Shown: positions 35,477-45,040, numbered from the stretch's first letter. The stretch: 64,000 bases of DNA from CALJFL01 sp036961205 (GCA_036961205.1 JBALVI010000001.1:1240001-1304000); one strand, 5' to 3'. Notes: a model not told the origin generated them from the letters alone. Program-made: numbers and translations.

Positions 35477-35969
35477 CTCAGATAAATGTCCCCCCAAAGC
35501 CTGGCGAGGAAAATACATTGCTTGTACGAGGCACTCGGGTTTTACCTTGCTGGAACTTATGGTGGTAGTCATCGTACTTTCACTTGCGGCCGGCATTACA
35601 GCGGCGAACCTGCAGCGCGGGAGCGCCGGCACACAGTTGGAGAGCGAGGCCAGAAAACTAACTTCCCTTATGCGACTACTGCGAGTGCGCTCGATGTCGC
35701 AGGGCATCATCTTTGCAGTAGAAGCCGATGATGAAATCGGTGGTTATCGTACTAACCCGGATGAAAAAGAGTTTCCGCTGCCCCAGGGGATGTCGGTGAC
35801 TTGCGATCCCGAGAGCGAGATTTCGGTGATTAATCTCAGTGGCATTCACTTCTATCCCGATGGCAGTACCAGCGGTGGTGTATGTCAGCTGTCGATTGCT
35901 ACCGATGAACGCTATATAGAAGTCAGTTGGTTGACGGGAGGGGTCAGTGTTGTCCGCCCGAAGCTTTAG
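35460..35969 (+). CDS. gspH: T2SS minor pseudopilin GspH
   Basis: 169 residues. Prepilin peptidase site after RHSG, then FTLLELMVVV with Glu at +5 and a hydrophobic helix. The C-terminal IHFYPDGSTSGG motif identifies GspH rather than the major pseudopilin GspG. The only good start overlaps the end of gspF by 17 bases, giving an unusually long 27-residue leader, so the true start could be a rarer codon. Confidence 0.85.
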   Translation: MNCRSNSDKCPPKAWRGKYIACTRHSGFTLLELMVVVIVLSLAAGITAANLQRGSAGTQLESEARKLTSLMRLLRVRSMSQGIIFAVEADDEIGGYRTNPDEKEFPLPQGMSVTCDPESEISVINLSGIHFYPDGSTSGGVCQLSIATDERYIEVSWLTGGVSVVRPKL

Positions 35970-36369
35970 CGCGCGGGGTTTTACCCTGCTCGAGACGGTG
36001 GTTGCGCTGGTCGTAATGTCGCTGTGTGTCACTGCGGTGTTGAGGATTTTCGTCGGCAGCACTAGCGCTACCCGAGTATCCGGGAATTACTATCAGGCCC
36101 TGCAAATCGCCGAGACGCAAATGGCACTGCTGTTGACTCAGGACGACACCAAAAGCGTCAACTCCGGCACTATCGACGACAACTATCAGTGGGAGGCCAG
36201 TATCGAAGAATATGTAGCGGAAGATGACGACCCACTGTCTGGCGCGTCTCCTTTCGTGAATCCGTACGACACCTTGATTCCCTACCATTACTACGTCGTG
36301 GTCTCCTGGGGTGATAGCAAACCGCGGAAAGTCGAGCTCTCGACCATTCACCTGGGGCCAAATTTATGA
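35947..36369 (+). CDS. gspI: T2SS minor pseudopilin GspI
   Basis: 140 residues from a TTG start. Leader MLSARSFSARG is cut before FTLLETVVAL (Glu +5), followed by a GspI-type C-terminus. It overlaps gspH by 23 bases and gspJ by four. GspI with GspJ and GspK forms the tip of the pseudopilus. Confidence 0.87.
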   Translation: MLSARSFSARGFTLLETVVALVVMSLCVTAVLRIFVGSTSATRVSGNYYQALQIAETQMALLLTQDDTKSVNSGTIDDNYQWEASIEEYVAEDDDPLSGASPFVNPYDTLIPYHYYVVVSWGDSKPRKVELSTIHLGPNL

Positions 36370-37124
36370 GCGTTATGGCGAACCCGAATGGTGGGACTCG
36401 AGCTCGCCGATTTTCCGGATTCACTCTGGTGGAGGTAATGATAGCGCTGCTTTTATTATCGCTGATCGCAGTCCTCATGGCAGGGGTGCTGCGAACGGCT
36501 TCCCAAACCTGGACCAAAGTCGTGGCGCATCAGGACACAGCCGAGCAGCGCCTGCTCATTAACCAGTTTCTCAGGCGGCAGCTGACTAGTATACGTTTCG
36601 TAAAGATGAGAATGATCGACGACCAGCGTATAAGCAGTTTCCTGGGCGGCAGGGACGCCTTGCACTATGTTGCGCCGTTCCCGACCTTTCACAATAACAA
36701 ACAGCTTTATTGGTGGACCCTGATGTCGAGGTTCGACACAGAGTCAGGAGTCGATCAACTGCTTCTTCAATATAGGCCCTTTTATTCCGACGACCTCGTT
36801 GATATTGATGAAGATGGCAGCCTGCTGCTGACACCCACCCTGGTCGAGGAAAATTACGAGGAAGAACTCGAAGACCTGGAGCCCACTACGATAGTGCTTG
36901 CAGAAAACGTGGTCATAGTGTCGATGGAATTCTACACCCGGGACAAGCTGGGAGAGGAGCACTGGTTTGACGAGTGGGAACCACTTGAACTGACCCCACA
37001 GGTCATACGGCTTACGATTGCAGAGACAGACGATGCGGGGAACGAGTGGGTTTTTCCCGAACTCGCGATCGCGCCCAGATTTGCCCACCGACAAATAGTC
37101 ACCCTGGTCGATGATTCGATCTAA
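36366..37124 (+). CDS. gspJ: T2SS minor pseudopilin GspJ
   Basis: 252 residues with prepilin leader ...RRFSG before FTLVEVMIALLLLSL. The rest matches the larger GspJ fold, rich in Asp/Glu (DDLVDIDEDG, YEEELEDLEP). It overlaps gspI by four bases and gspK by 14. It is expected at the pseudopilus tip complex. Confidence 0.9.
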   Translation: MSVMANPNGGTRARRFSGFTLVEVMIALLLLSLIAVLMAGVLRTASQTWTKVVAHQDTAEQRLLINQFLRRQLTSIRFVKMRMIDDQRISSFLGGRDALHYVAPFPTFHNNKQLYWWTLMSRFDTESGVDQLLLQYRPFYSDDLVDIDEDGSLLLTPTLVEENYEEELEDLEPTTIVLAENVVIVSMEFYTRDKLGEEHWFDEWEPLELTPQVIRLTIAETDDAGNEWVFPELAIAPRFAHRQIVTLVDDSI

Positions 37125-38073
37125 GCCAAGCCATAGGCAGGCAACCGGGTATGCGCTAATTTCGGTGCTGTGGTTAGTGGCGCTGTTGAGCGTGATAGCA
37201 ACCGGGCTGGCCTACGCCAGCCGGCAGCATATTTTAACAGTGTCCAGCGTGGTCAGTGGTACCAAGGCGCGTTATCTGGCAGACGGAGCAGCGCAATTGG
37301 TGCTGGCCAATCTATTATCTCAAATCGAGACCGACAGACTACTGGCGGATGGTGAAACGGTTGAACTGACACTTCCCGGGGGAGTAGTCGAGATCTCCGT
37401 ATACGACGAATATGGCAAGATTGATCTTAACCGCGCTTCTACGTCTTTGCTGGCAAGGTTTCTCTATAGCCTCGATGTCGAACCGGCTTACGCCGATGCA
37501 CTGGCGGATGCCATCGCCGACTACCGGGATGAGGATGACCTGAAACACCTCAATGGGGCGGAGGACGAGGATTACATTAAAGCAGACCTTGCCTGGGAAT
37601 CTAAAGATAGCAAGCTTGCCAGCGTGGATGAACTGCGCCGGGTTTACGGTATGACAGAACAGGTCTTTGAAGTCATGCGGCCCCATGTCACGGTCCATAC
37701 CTCTAAACGCGGGGTAAACCCGGAGGTCGCGTCACTGCAAGTGCTGATGGCAATTTCGGATGACTCTCCGCAGTCGTTGGAGCACTATATTGAGCAGCGT
37801 CGGCTAAATCACCGCGACGGCCTACCGCTGCCGCCAGCGCCGCATGTCCAACGCCAATATCTGCTGAAGCGACGGGGCACTGTCTACACGGTCCAAGCGA
37901 GGGGTAAATCAGAGGCGGGTATAGAGGCCGGCACCACCACCACTTTCTCTCTGCGTCGCTCACAATCCCGGCCACAAATCAATACGCTGGACTGGCAGCC
38001 TTATGTACGCGCGGAGATTACATTGGCTTCCGCTCATGATAATGTCGGTGACAGGACGGGTATGGAAGAATGA
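37111..38073 (+). CDS. gspK: T2SS tip pseudopilin GspK
   Basis: 320 residues. Leader ...RQATG precedes YALISVLWLVALLSV, lacking the Glu at +5 as is normal for GspK. The large soluble domain contains YDEYGKIDLNRAS and a helix-hairpin-helix-like insert with DYRDEDDLKHLNGAEDEDY, including the acidic residues that bind calcium in GspK. It caps the pseudopilus. Confidence 0.92.
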   Translation: MIRSKPSHRQATGYALISVLWLVALLSVIATGLAYASRQHILTVSSVVSGTKARYLADGAAQLVLANLLSQIETDRLLADGETVELTLPGGVVEISVYDEYGKIDLNRASTSLLARFLYSLDVEPAYADALADAIADYRDEDDLKHLNGAEDEDYIKADLAWESKDSKLASVDELRRVYGMTEQVFEVMRPHVTVHTSKRGVNPEVASLQVLMAISDDSPQSLEHYIEQRRLNHRDGLPLPPAPHVQRQYLLKRRGTVYTVQARGKSEAGIEAGTTTTFSLRRSQSRPQINTLDWQPYVRAEITLASAHDNVGDRTGMEE

Positions 38074-38101
38074 TTTCATGCCACCGGCAAGGAAGGTCCA
38101 T

Positions 38102-39181
38102 ATGAATATACAGGCATCGTTTTGGCGATTCTGGTCATGGTGGAGCGGCGAGTTAAGACAGTGCGTACCCAGGCGCGTGCTTCGTTACCTCATACCTGAT
38201 GCGCCAGAACTCAGGATTATCCTGGACGGCTCGCTCGCCTCTTTCTTCCTCACCCAAGCCGCTGACAGTCGCCCGATTCAGGTCATTGACCTCGATGAGT
38301 TCGAACCGCACACCGGCGACGAGCACAGCGAAGCTGTCTTGTCAGCTCTGCCTCGAAACAATCCGGCTACGCTCTTTCTCCCCGCCAACAAAGTGTTGCG
38401 CCAGGAGATTCTGTTGCCGCTGGCGACAGAGCAGAATCTCGATTCGGTAATTCGCTTCGAGATCGACCGGTTCACCCCTTATAAGATCGAGGCGGCAGCT
38501 TATGGCTATCGGGTTCTCGGGCGCTATCCCGAAGTGGAGAAAATCCGCGTGGAGCTGGTAGTCTCAGAGCAGAAATCCGTTGACCACCTGATCGAAAAAT
38601 TCACTGCCCTGGGGATTAACATCTCGGGCGTTTATCCACCATCATCCAAAGAGGACCTCGGTTCCTCTGCGACCCTGAACATGCTGGGCAGGGAGCAACG
38701 AGGTAACAAGAAAGAGTGGCTGGATGTGCGAGTCCGAAACACCGGCCTGGTCGCGGCCGCATTGCTTTTACTGGTTTTTGTTTTTCCTGTCTGGCAGCTG
38801 AACCGCGCCGAAAATGTGCTGCAGGAAAAGCTGGAAGCTATAAAGGGCGAAGCAACGCTTGTTGGCGAAAAAAGAGCCATTCTGAGCGCGAGACTGGGTG
38901 CACAGACTCAACTGCTGAATCGGCTGACCCAAGTGCCAGGCAAACTACAGGTGATACAGGAACTCACCCAATTATTTCCCGACAATACCTGGGCATCCAA
39001 ACTCAGCCTGGCCGGTGTGATTGTTAGCGTGGCTGGCGAGTCTGATAAGGCCTCCGATCTTATCGAGCGTTTGGATCAGTCTTCATTATTTCAGAACGTA
39101 AGATTCGACTCGCCCGTTACACGCAATCCGAAGTCGGACCGGGATCGCTACGAAATTCGCATGGAATTGATCGCACCATGA
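38102..39181 (+). CDS. gspL: T2SS assembly protein GspL (PilN-domain type)
   Basis: 359 residues. The N-terminal cytoplasmic part resembles the GspL/PilM-like fold (IRFEIDRFTPYKIEAAAY), one membrane helix follows (about 220-238, LVAAALLLLVFVFPVW), then a periplasmic PilN/ferredoxin-like domain. It recruits GspE to the membrane. ATG 38102 is chosen because GGAAGG lies six bases upstream; ATG 38078 and an earlier frame overlapping gspK are less likely. Confidence 0.85.
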   Translation: MNIQASFWRFWSWWSGELRQCVPRRVLRYLIPDAPELRIILDGSLASFFLTQAADSRPIQVIDLDEFEPHTGDEHSEAVLSALPRNNPATLFLPANKVLRQEILLPLATEQNLDSVIRFEIDRFTPYKIEAAAYGYRVLGRYPEVEKIRVELVVSEQKSVDHLIEKFTALGINISGVYPPSSKEDLGSSATLNMLGREQRGNKKEWLDVRVRNTGLVAAALLLLVFVFPVWQLNRAENVLQEKLEAIKGEATLVGEKRAILSARLGAQTQLLNRLTQVPGKLQVIQELTQLFPDNTWASKLSLAGVIVSVAGESDKASDLIERLDQSSLFQNVRFDSPVTRNPKSDRDRYEIRMELIAP

Positions 39182-39780
39182 TGACACTATCCCCTTCAGC
39201 AAGCCGTGCAGCGGCGCTCGCTTTGTTAGCGCTGGCGCTGTTCCTGCTGTTCGCCTATCTGGTGGTGCCACTGTACAAAATGTACACAGATAAACTGGCA
39301 CAGGTATCGATACTTGGTGAGCGCCTGGCTCGATACGAACACCTGCTCGCCACAATGCCAGCGATCAACGAGCAGATAGCCGATATCGACGCCATGGCCG
39401 CAGACAGCGATCTGTTCCTGAAGGGAAATAAGGTCGCCATCGCATCTGCCAACTTGCGTGAATTCGTCAACGAGACCGTGGAGGCTGCGGGCGGGCAACT
39501 CATTAGCAGCCAGGAGTACGAGGCGCAACCTGTTCCCTCCGCGACACCGGTGGGTCTGCAACTGGAGGTCAGCGGAGAAGTACGTAACCTCATCGATCTT
39601 CTCTATAGGTTGGAAAACGCCAGGCCGCTGATCTTTATTGATGATTTTGCAGTAAGTAGCAGTGCGTCTCGTATCGGTATTTCAAGAAAGCAGCGGCGCG
39701 CAAAATCATCCAGGGGCCACTCCGGTAGCCTGGCCATCAGGATGAATATCGTTGGTTATTTACCGGGGGAACAAACCTGA
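39178..39780 (+). CDS. gspM: T2SS assembly protein GspM-like
   Basis: 200 residues: an N-terminal membrane helix (about 10-32, LLALALFLLFAYLVV), a short coiled coil (LGERLARYEHLLATMPAINE) and a ferredoxin-like T2SSM domain. It partners GspL in the inner-membrane platform. It overlaps gspL by four bases, and its TGA overlaps the next ATG. Confidence 0.8.
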   Translation: MMTLSPSASRAAALALLALALFLLFAYLVVPLYKMYTDKLAQVSILGERLARYEHLLATMPAINEQIADIDAMAADSDLFLKGNKVAIASANLREFVNETVEAAGGQLISSQEYEAQPVPSATPVGLQLEVSGEVRNLIDLLYRLENARPLIFIDDFAVSSSASRIGISRKQRRAKSSRGHSGSLAIRMNIVGYLPGEQT

Positions 39781-40442
39781 TGGTTGCCACGGGAACCAAA
39801 GGCCCTCTGGAGCGGCTGCTGCGGTATGTCATCATTGCCCTGGCACTCATTCTTTTAGCAGAAGTCATAATCCTGTCGCTGCAACCCGGCGCCGGCTATG
39901 TGGGCAGTGACGGCGGTGCCAGTTTTGGGGCAGACGGGACACCCACCGAAGTTGCGTTTCTGCCAACACTAGATAACTTTCAGGAGTCGGTCGACCGATC
40001 GCTGTTCGCCTGGAACAGGCAGCCGATTACCCCGGGGCAAAAACCCGGGGAGGAGCAAGGGCCCGATTTTTCGGGGTGGCAGCTGTCGGGCATAGTCAGT
40101 TATCCCGGTCGCAGTAGTATGGCCATATTTGTCGATCAGGAAAGCGGCGAAAGTCTCGTCCTCGAAGAGGAAATGTACCTGGGCGAGCGAAAAATCCAGA
40201 GCATCGCGAAAGAGACGGTGACTCTGCTCAACGGCGACAAAGAGCAAGTAATGGAACTGCAGGCTCTAGACATTGAGCTGTCCGAAGAGGAGTTGGCCAA
40301 GCGGGCAGAGGCTGAAGCGTCGAACGAAACGGCGAAGTCCAAGCCTCAGCAACTCGACGCCGAAAAAGAGGCGGAGGAACATGAAGAGGGCGAGAAGAAA
40401 TCGTTCTTCGAACGCGTACGTGAAAACGAGTTGGCTAAATAG
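39780..40442 (+). CDS. T2SS bitopic protein, GspC/GspN-like (HR domain only)
   Basis: 220 residues: one membrane helix (about 14-34), then a compact domain (FSGWQLSGIVSYPGRSSMAI ... LLNGDKEQVMEL) like the GspC homology region that binds the secretin. A highly charged tail (EAEASNETAKSKPQQ, EEHEEGEKKSFFERVREN) replaces the PDZ or coiled-coil domain of full GspC. It probably connects platform and GspD. The exact letter (C or N) is uncertain. Confidence 0.72.
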   Translation: MVATGTKGPLERLLRYVIIALALILLAEVIILSLQPGAGYVGSDGGASFGADGTPTEVAFLPTLDNFQESVDRSLFAWNRQPITPGQKPGEEQGPDFSGWQLSGIVSYPGRSSMAIFVDQESGESLVLEEEMYLGERKIQSIAKETVTLLNGDKEQVMELQALDIELSEEELAKRAEAEASNETAKSKPQQLDAEKEAEEHEEGEKKSFFERVRENELAK

Positions 40443-40476
40443 GTTAGAATCCAAAAAATCGGGAATAGATCATCAT

Positions 40477-42633
40477 ATGACTGGCACACGGACACAGATG
40501 GATTTTTTCAAGCGGAGTCAAACCCTATTTTTGACGGCGATCTTGTCCGTTCTGCTGGGTTCTTGTGCCGGTATGGAGCAGGTCGTCGAGGAGCCGCCAG
40601 AGGTTTTGAAACCGCAGCCTGCGGTGGCCGACCCGGAGACAGGTGGCACTTACTATGCCAGCGAAGACGAAACCGGCGGTGATGCGGTAGCAAGCGTTGG
40701 TCCCCGTGAGCAAATCCATCGGGGAACCGGAAGTTTTATCCGCCAGGTGGCAGAACCTGTGACCAACGCTGCAGATGGCGAGATCACCCTGAATTTTCAG
40801 GGTGCGCCTATCGCAGAGGTGGCCAAGGCCATTTTGGGCGATATTTTGGGCGTGAATTATATTATCGCCGAGGGTGTGACGGGTTCGGTATCCATGCGTA
40901 CCGCCAGCCCGATCAGCGAGGATGATCTCATCCCGGCGCTAGACAGCTTGCTGCAATTGAGCGGGGCCGCGCTGATACAGTCGGGCGAGTTCTACGAGAT
41001 TGTACCTATCGATGAAGGCGTGATCGCCAGTTTATCTCCGCAACTCCGCCTGAGCGCCAATAAAGGCTATCAGATGATCATCGTGCCTTTAAGCTACATT
41101 GGGGCCAGAGAAATGGTCAGGATTCTGGAGCCGGTCAAATCAGGAAAAGCGGTGGTGCAGGCGGATGAGTTCCGCAATCTGATTATTCTTGCCGGCACCC
41201 AGAGCGAACTTTTTAGCCTTAGAAAAACCATTTCAATTTTCGATGTTGATCAGTTAACGGGCATGTCCGTAGGCCTCTTCCGTTTGGAGAACGTTGATTC
41301 GAACACGATTCTGGTGGAGCTAGACAGAGTATTCGGCGACACCGCCGAAGGCCCGCTGGCCGGCATGGTCAAATTCACCGTAATCGAGCGGCTCAATGCC
41401 CTGATGGTTATCACGCCCCAGCAAGAATATCTCAAGCATGCTGAACTGTGGATAGAGCGTCTGGATCAGAACGAGAATCCTCACGGCTTCAACATGTATG
41501 TTTACTATGTGCAGAACGGTAAGTCTGAGAGACTCGCCGAGCTACTGAATGGCATGTTTGAAGAAAAGCGCCGTACGTCTACGGTGAGCAGGCAGTTGAC
41601 CGCGGCGAGGCAGGCGCCTGAATCGTCTGGCGAAGAACGGGACGGCAACCTGCGGGTTAACGCCGAGATCTCCACAATCGAGGCGGGTGAGGTCAGTATT
41701 GTCGCCTACGCTGAAACCAACGCTTTGCTTATCACCGCCAACCCGGCCGATTACAAAGCGGTAGAGAAGGCCATTCAGCAGTTGGACGTGTTGCCCATGC
41801 AGGTATTAATAGAAGCGTCTATCGTAGAGGTGACCCTCAGCGACAACCTTGAGTACGGACTGCAATGGTTCTTCAAGGGTTCGCCTGGGGACTTCAACTC
41901 GGTGGGAGGCTTGAATATTCCAGCCAGCGGTAATGTTGGCGCGGAGGGCGCCCTGGTCGGGGCCCTGGCAGATCCGGTCAACTTCACTTACGCCCTGTTT
42001 GACGCCAATGGGACACGAGCGGTGCTCAACGCCATGGCCGCCGAGTCGAGGTTAAATGTCCTTTCAGCACCCTCGCTTATGGTGCTAGACAATCACACAG
42101 CGGTTATCCGCGTTGGTGATCAGGTGCCAATCCGCACCCAGGAAACCACTAATACCGCCAGTTCGATCAGTGATCCCGACGGTAATATAGGCAATAACGT
42201 CACCAGCCAGATTCAGTACCGGGATACGGGTGTCACCCTGGAGGTAACGCCCCGTGTCAACGCCGGCGGCATGGTCATGCTTGAAATCACCCAGCGGGTA
42301 GATGACGTGAACGAAACCACCACCTCTAGTATTGATTCGCCCACTATCCTGCAGCGGGAGATTACTACCACCGTGGCGGTACAGAGCGGCGCGACCATCG
42401 TACTCGGAGGCTTGATAGAAGAAGGCGTGCGTGAGGAGGAGAGCGGCATACCGATTCTCATGGATATTCCTGTGCTGGGAGCGCTCTTTAAAAGTAAGCG
42501 TATCACCGAGGCAAAAACCGAGCTGGTGGTATTGATTACCCCTAGTGCCGTGGCCAACCCCGAACAGGCCAGGACTGTCACTGAAGAGTATAAGTCCAAG
42601 CTCAAGGACGTGGACTTCTCGTCCTTCAAGTGA
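40477..42633 (+). CDS. gspD: T2SS secretin GspD
   Basis: 718-residue outer-membrane secretin, predicted lipoprotein with lipobox LLGSC near residue 31. N0-N3 ring domains (about 90-430) are followed by the C-terminal secretin core with VLSAPSLMVLDNHTAVIRVG and TIVLGGLIEEGVREEESGIP. ATG 40477 is used because GGGAA lies upstream and the lipobox is then well placed; the frame further upstream overlaps the preceding gene antiparallel to its sense. Last gene of the operon. The lipobox suggests piloting by the Lol system. Confidence 0.93.
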   Translation: MTGTRTQMDFFKRSQTLFLTAILSVLLGSCAGMEQVVEEPPEVLKPQPAVADPETGGTYYASEDETGGDAVASVGPREQIHRGTGSFIRQVAEPVTNAADGEITLNFQGAPIAEVAKAILGDILGVNYIIAEGVTGSVSMRTASPISEDDLIPALDSLLQLSGAALIQSGEFYEIVPIDEGVIASLSPQLRLSANKGYQMIIVPLSYIGAREMVRILEPVKSGKAVVQADEFRNLIILAGTQSELFSLRKTISIFDVDQLTGMSVGLFRLENVDSNTILVELDRVFGDTAEGPLAGMVKFTVIERLNALMVITPQQEYLKHAELWIERLDQNENPHGFNMYVYYVQNGKSERLAELLNGMFEEKRRTSTVSRQLTAARQAPESSGEERDGNLRVNAEISTIEAGEVSIVAYAETNALLITANPADYKAVEKAIQQLDVLPMQVLIEASIVEVTLSDNLEYGLQWFFKGSPGDFNSVGGLNIPASGNVGAEGALVGALADPVNFTYALFDANGTRAVLNAMAAESRLNVLSAPSLMVLDNHTAVIRVGDQVPIRTQETTNTASSISDPDGNIGNNVTSQIQYRDTGVTLEVTPRVNAGGMVMLEITQRVDDVNETTTSSIDSPTILQREITTTVAVQSGATIVLGGLIEEGVREEESGIPILMDIPVLGALFKSKRITEAKTELVVLITPSAVANPEQARTVTEEYKSKLKDVDFSSFK

Positions 42634-42865
42634 GGCTTTTCAAGGATTTTAGTTAGACCTTATTCTTCTAAAAAACCCCCTCATATAAAATATTTCGCGC
42701 TAGCCGCTGGTTAATGAAATTCAGAAAAAACTAGTAGTTTCAATGCTTTATTTTAATCCCTACTTTTTTATAGCCTATTCAGCCCTATCGCCAGCACGCT
42801 CGCTGTTGAGACTAATACTTATGGGTAGTTGTTGGATATCAGGTGCTGGACTATACCTATTACAA
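42634..42865. other. AT-rich spacer after the T2SS operon
   Basis: About 230 bases, AT-rich and without a credible gene. A short run of As and Cs (TAAAAAACCCCC) follows the operon, but I see no clear terminator hairpin. The promoter for the next transcript is probably here. Confidence 0.4.
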
Positions 42866-43020
42866 GCTTCGAAAAGGCACGATGGGTCAAAGGGAAAGTA
42901 CCCAGATGGGTTATACGCTCCGGCGTGAATTTTCCTTCATCCTATTTCCGCAAAGCCAAGGATCGCGGCACCCGCTCCCCCTAGGGGAAAAGGTACCAGA
43001 CGGCCAGGTTACCGAAAAGC
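42866..43020 (+). ncRNA. Candidate structured leader RNA, c-di-GMP-I (GEMM)-like
   Basis: Upstream of the cysteine-rich secreted protein. Elements in GEMM order: a P1-like pair (GCTTCG 42866-42871 with CGAAAAGC 43013-43020), CACGATGGGTCAAAGG (42878-42893), CGCAAAGCC (42949-42957), a GGCACC/GGTACC stem topped by the palindrome CCCCTAGGGG, and GGCCAGGTTACCGA (43002-43015). Against it: the P1b arm is inverted relative to consensus and carries an insert of about 50 bases, and the ligand-contacting GA before CGCAAAGCC is absent. It could be a degenerate or variant riboswitch, or chance. Confidence 0.3.
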
Positions 43021-43175
43021 TACACTACCCTGGGAAGGACTTCGGGGTTGGGGGCTTGAGAGACGCTCGGTTGTTCATTGTCCCGTGGGGCAATTAACTT
43101 GGTCTTCACGTACCCCCAACTCAAGTAATGGAAGTTTCGCCAGGAACTTTATAGTTAACTTGGGGAGCAATAGCC

Positions 43176-44709
43176 ATGAACCGATCATCAAACTCACGCA
43201 GGGGAACCGCCACAAGGTGTACCCTCGCAACGCTAGTCTTCATGGTATGTGCCATGATGGGCAGTGTTGCGCAAGCACAACCTCACGGCATATCATCACA
43301 GAAAGAGTGTTTCAATCCGGTACGGAGCTGTCTGACGAATGCAAACTGTTCAGATGAAGATGCTTGTACTGGAGACGTCTGTAACATGGACATTAGTGAC
43401 ACAGTCAATTGTGATATCACTTACGGCAATATTGATGCGAACGGGGATAACCACGAGCTTTTGTCGGGTGTCGATAACATAATCCTCGCTGGAGGCTCAA
43501 TAGCGGTTCCAGTGTCTGTGACCGATGCAGGAAGCTCAAACTGCATTAATGGCGGAGACGGCTTTTTTGCCCCCCCGTGTGAGGTTCCAGCGGACACTGA
43601 GGTCGTTTTTTCTTCTTCCTATCAACTTCAGCCCGGGGACACGGATGGGCTTAGTTTCATTCTTGATAACGCCCTATTTACGTATAGGGATACCTGTAGC
43701 GATCCTGAGACCGTTAACTGTAACATTGAGTCAGTGCTTCCCGTAGCGCCAGGCGCTTCAACGACGGTTGTAGATGCTTGCTCTAACCCGCCTGTTGGCT
43801 GCGAAGACAGCGATGCCTGCACCGCTGATTCGTGTGATCCGGCTACTGGCTGTGTCAACGCACCGNNNNNNNNNNNNNNNNNNNNNNNNNNNNNNNNNNN
43901 NNNNNNNNNNNNNNNNNNNNNNNNNNNNNNNNNNNNNNNNNNNNNNNNNNNNNNNNNNNNNNNNNGACAACGATGCCTGCACCGCTGATTCGTGTGATCC
44001 GGCTACTGGCTGTGTCAACGCACCGATTTCCTGCGAAGACAACGATGCCTGCACCGCTGATTCGTGTGATCCGGCTACTGGCTGTGTCAACGACGATATC
44101 AACTGTGATGACGGCTTAGTCTGTACTGTAGACTCCTGTGATCCGGCCACTGGCTGTGTGAATGATCTCATTCCAGCGGATGATCCTGATGTTGATCCCA
44201 GTTGTTACGCAGAAGGCTGTGACACCCACACCCGTGGTTACTGGACCCAGCATGCCTATGAATCGCAGTTTGTGGTTGATGAGCATCTCGAGGCTACCGG
44301 TATGGCTCTGTCCGTCTGTGGTGAAGACATCAGCACGAGTTGTCCAGACGTCAAGGGTAGCCGGTTCCGCGGACAGTCAGGCAATCTTGAGGCCCAGTGT
44401 CTCGCGGCAGTCCTTAACTTCGCGGTTACTGACCAGAACGGCGGTGAATGTTCTGGGCAGCTGGAGGCCTTTGATGCTGATGGCCGAGATGCTTCGGACA
44501 TCTATATCGATTGCTGCGGAGCCCAGAGCGCTTGTACCGATGGTAGTAAGGCTGAAGTAAGCGCCTGCATCGGGGTGCTCAGTGCCTTCAACGAGTCTAT
44601 GGACACGGCACCGTTGGATGAACTGGACCTGTGCGACTATGCAGAGCACCACGAGGACCACGGTCACTGTTCAGCTGAGGGCGAGGTTTGCCTTACTGAG
44701 GAGGACTAG
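43176..44709 (+). CDS. Secreted cysteine-rich protein with 24-residue CTxDSCDPATGCV repeats (interrupted by gap)
   Basis: One frame of about 470 residues once the 100-N gap is bridged in phase. Signal peptide about 1-34 (FMVCAMMGSVAQA). Next come an N-terminal Cys-rich segment (CSDEDACTGDVC), a beta-rich domain (about 55-195), then tandem 24-residue units DNDACTADSCDPATGCVNAP like the Dictyostelium CTDC repeat family, and a C-terminal domain with THTRGYWTQH and many Cys. There is no membrane anchor, lipobox or PEP-CTERM tail. It lies between the T2SS operon and two DsbA-like proteins and GspAB, which suggests a disulfide-bonded T2SS substrate (inference). The GGGGAGC ribosome site precedes ATG 43176. 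Confidence 0.85.
43806..44175 (+). repeat. Tandem 72-bp coding repeats (24 aa) in the Cys-rich protein
   Basis: Units begin at 43806, 43966, 44038 and 44110. The units at 43966 and 44038 are almost identical in DNA, the last one diverged. Each encodes four cysteines or a close variant. Near-identity at synonymous sites points to recent expansion and variable copy number. Confidence 0.9.
43866..43965. other. Assembly gap of 100 N inside the Cys-rich repeat array
   Basis: The 55 bases before the gap (43811-43865) recur exactly at 43971-44025. Codon phase ends exactly at 43865 and resumes exactly at 43966. The repeat register predicts a missing length of 12 + 72n bases (ISCE plus whole units), all multiples of three. 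Confidence 0.88.
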
Positions 44710-44750
44710 TAAATAGCGTGTACTAGTTAAGCGTTATTCGCTGACCATCT

Positions 44751-44782
44751 AAACTGCGGGCCTTGTGCCCGCAGTTTTTTTT
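44751..44782 (+). terminator. Rho-independent terminator after the Cys-rich protein
   Basis: AAACTGCGGGC pairs perfectly with GCCCGCAGTTT across CTTGT, followed by further Ts. Strong. Confidence 0.93.
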
Positions 44783-44853
44783 GCGTGTCAGTTATCCACC
44801 ATATGATGTGGGCGGAATGAAAGGATTGGTGAGTGGACTTCAGAAAAATAGCT

Positions 44854-45040
44854 GTAAAAACAAGTATATAGTTTACAAACCGCAGTTTTCTTCTAGACTT
44901 TAAGGGGACTTGGCGTGATTTACTAAGGTACGAAATCAATTAGTTCTCTGTTAGAGAACTATTTATGAACAGAACATTTTTCGTAGTTTTAATGCGTGTC
45001 GCAGTTTTATTTGGTTTCGCGTCATCGTGGGCAGCGTCCG
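44854..45040 (+). repeat. Duplicated leader plus signal-peptide segment, copy 1
   Basis: Matches 46136-46320 in order and content: GTAAAAACAAG, TTTACAAACC, then CTTTAA, a Shine-Dalgarno region and an ATG-AAC signal-peptide start ending SSWAAS (TSWAAS in copy 2). It carries the presumed promoter of a DsbA-like gene. Confidence 0.7.

Noticed and set aside
43806..44175. Regular repeats that might be a CRISPR array
   Set aside because: Units are contiguous 72-bp coding repeats in a single frame, without unique spacers or cas genes.
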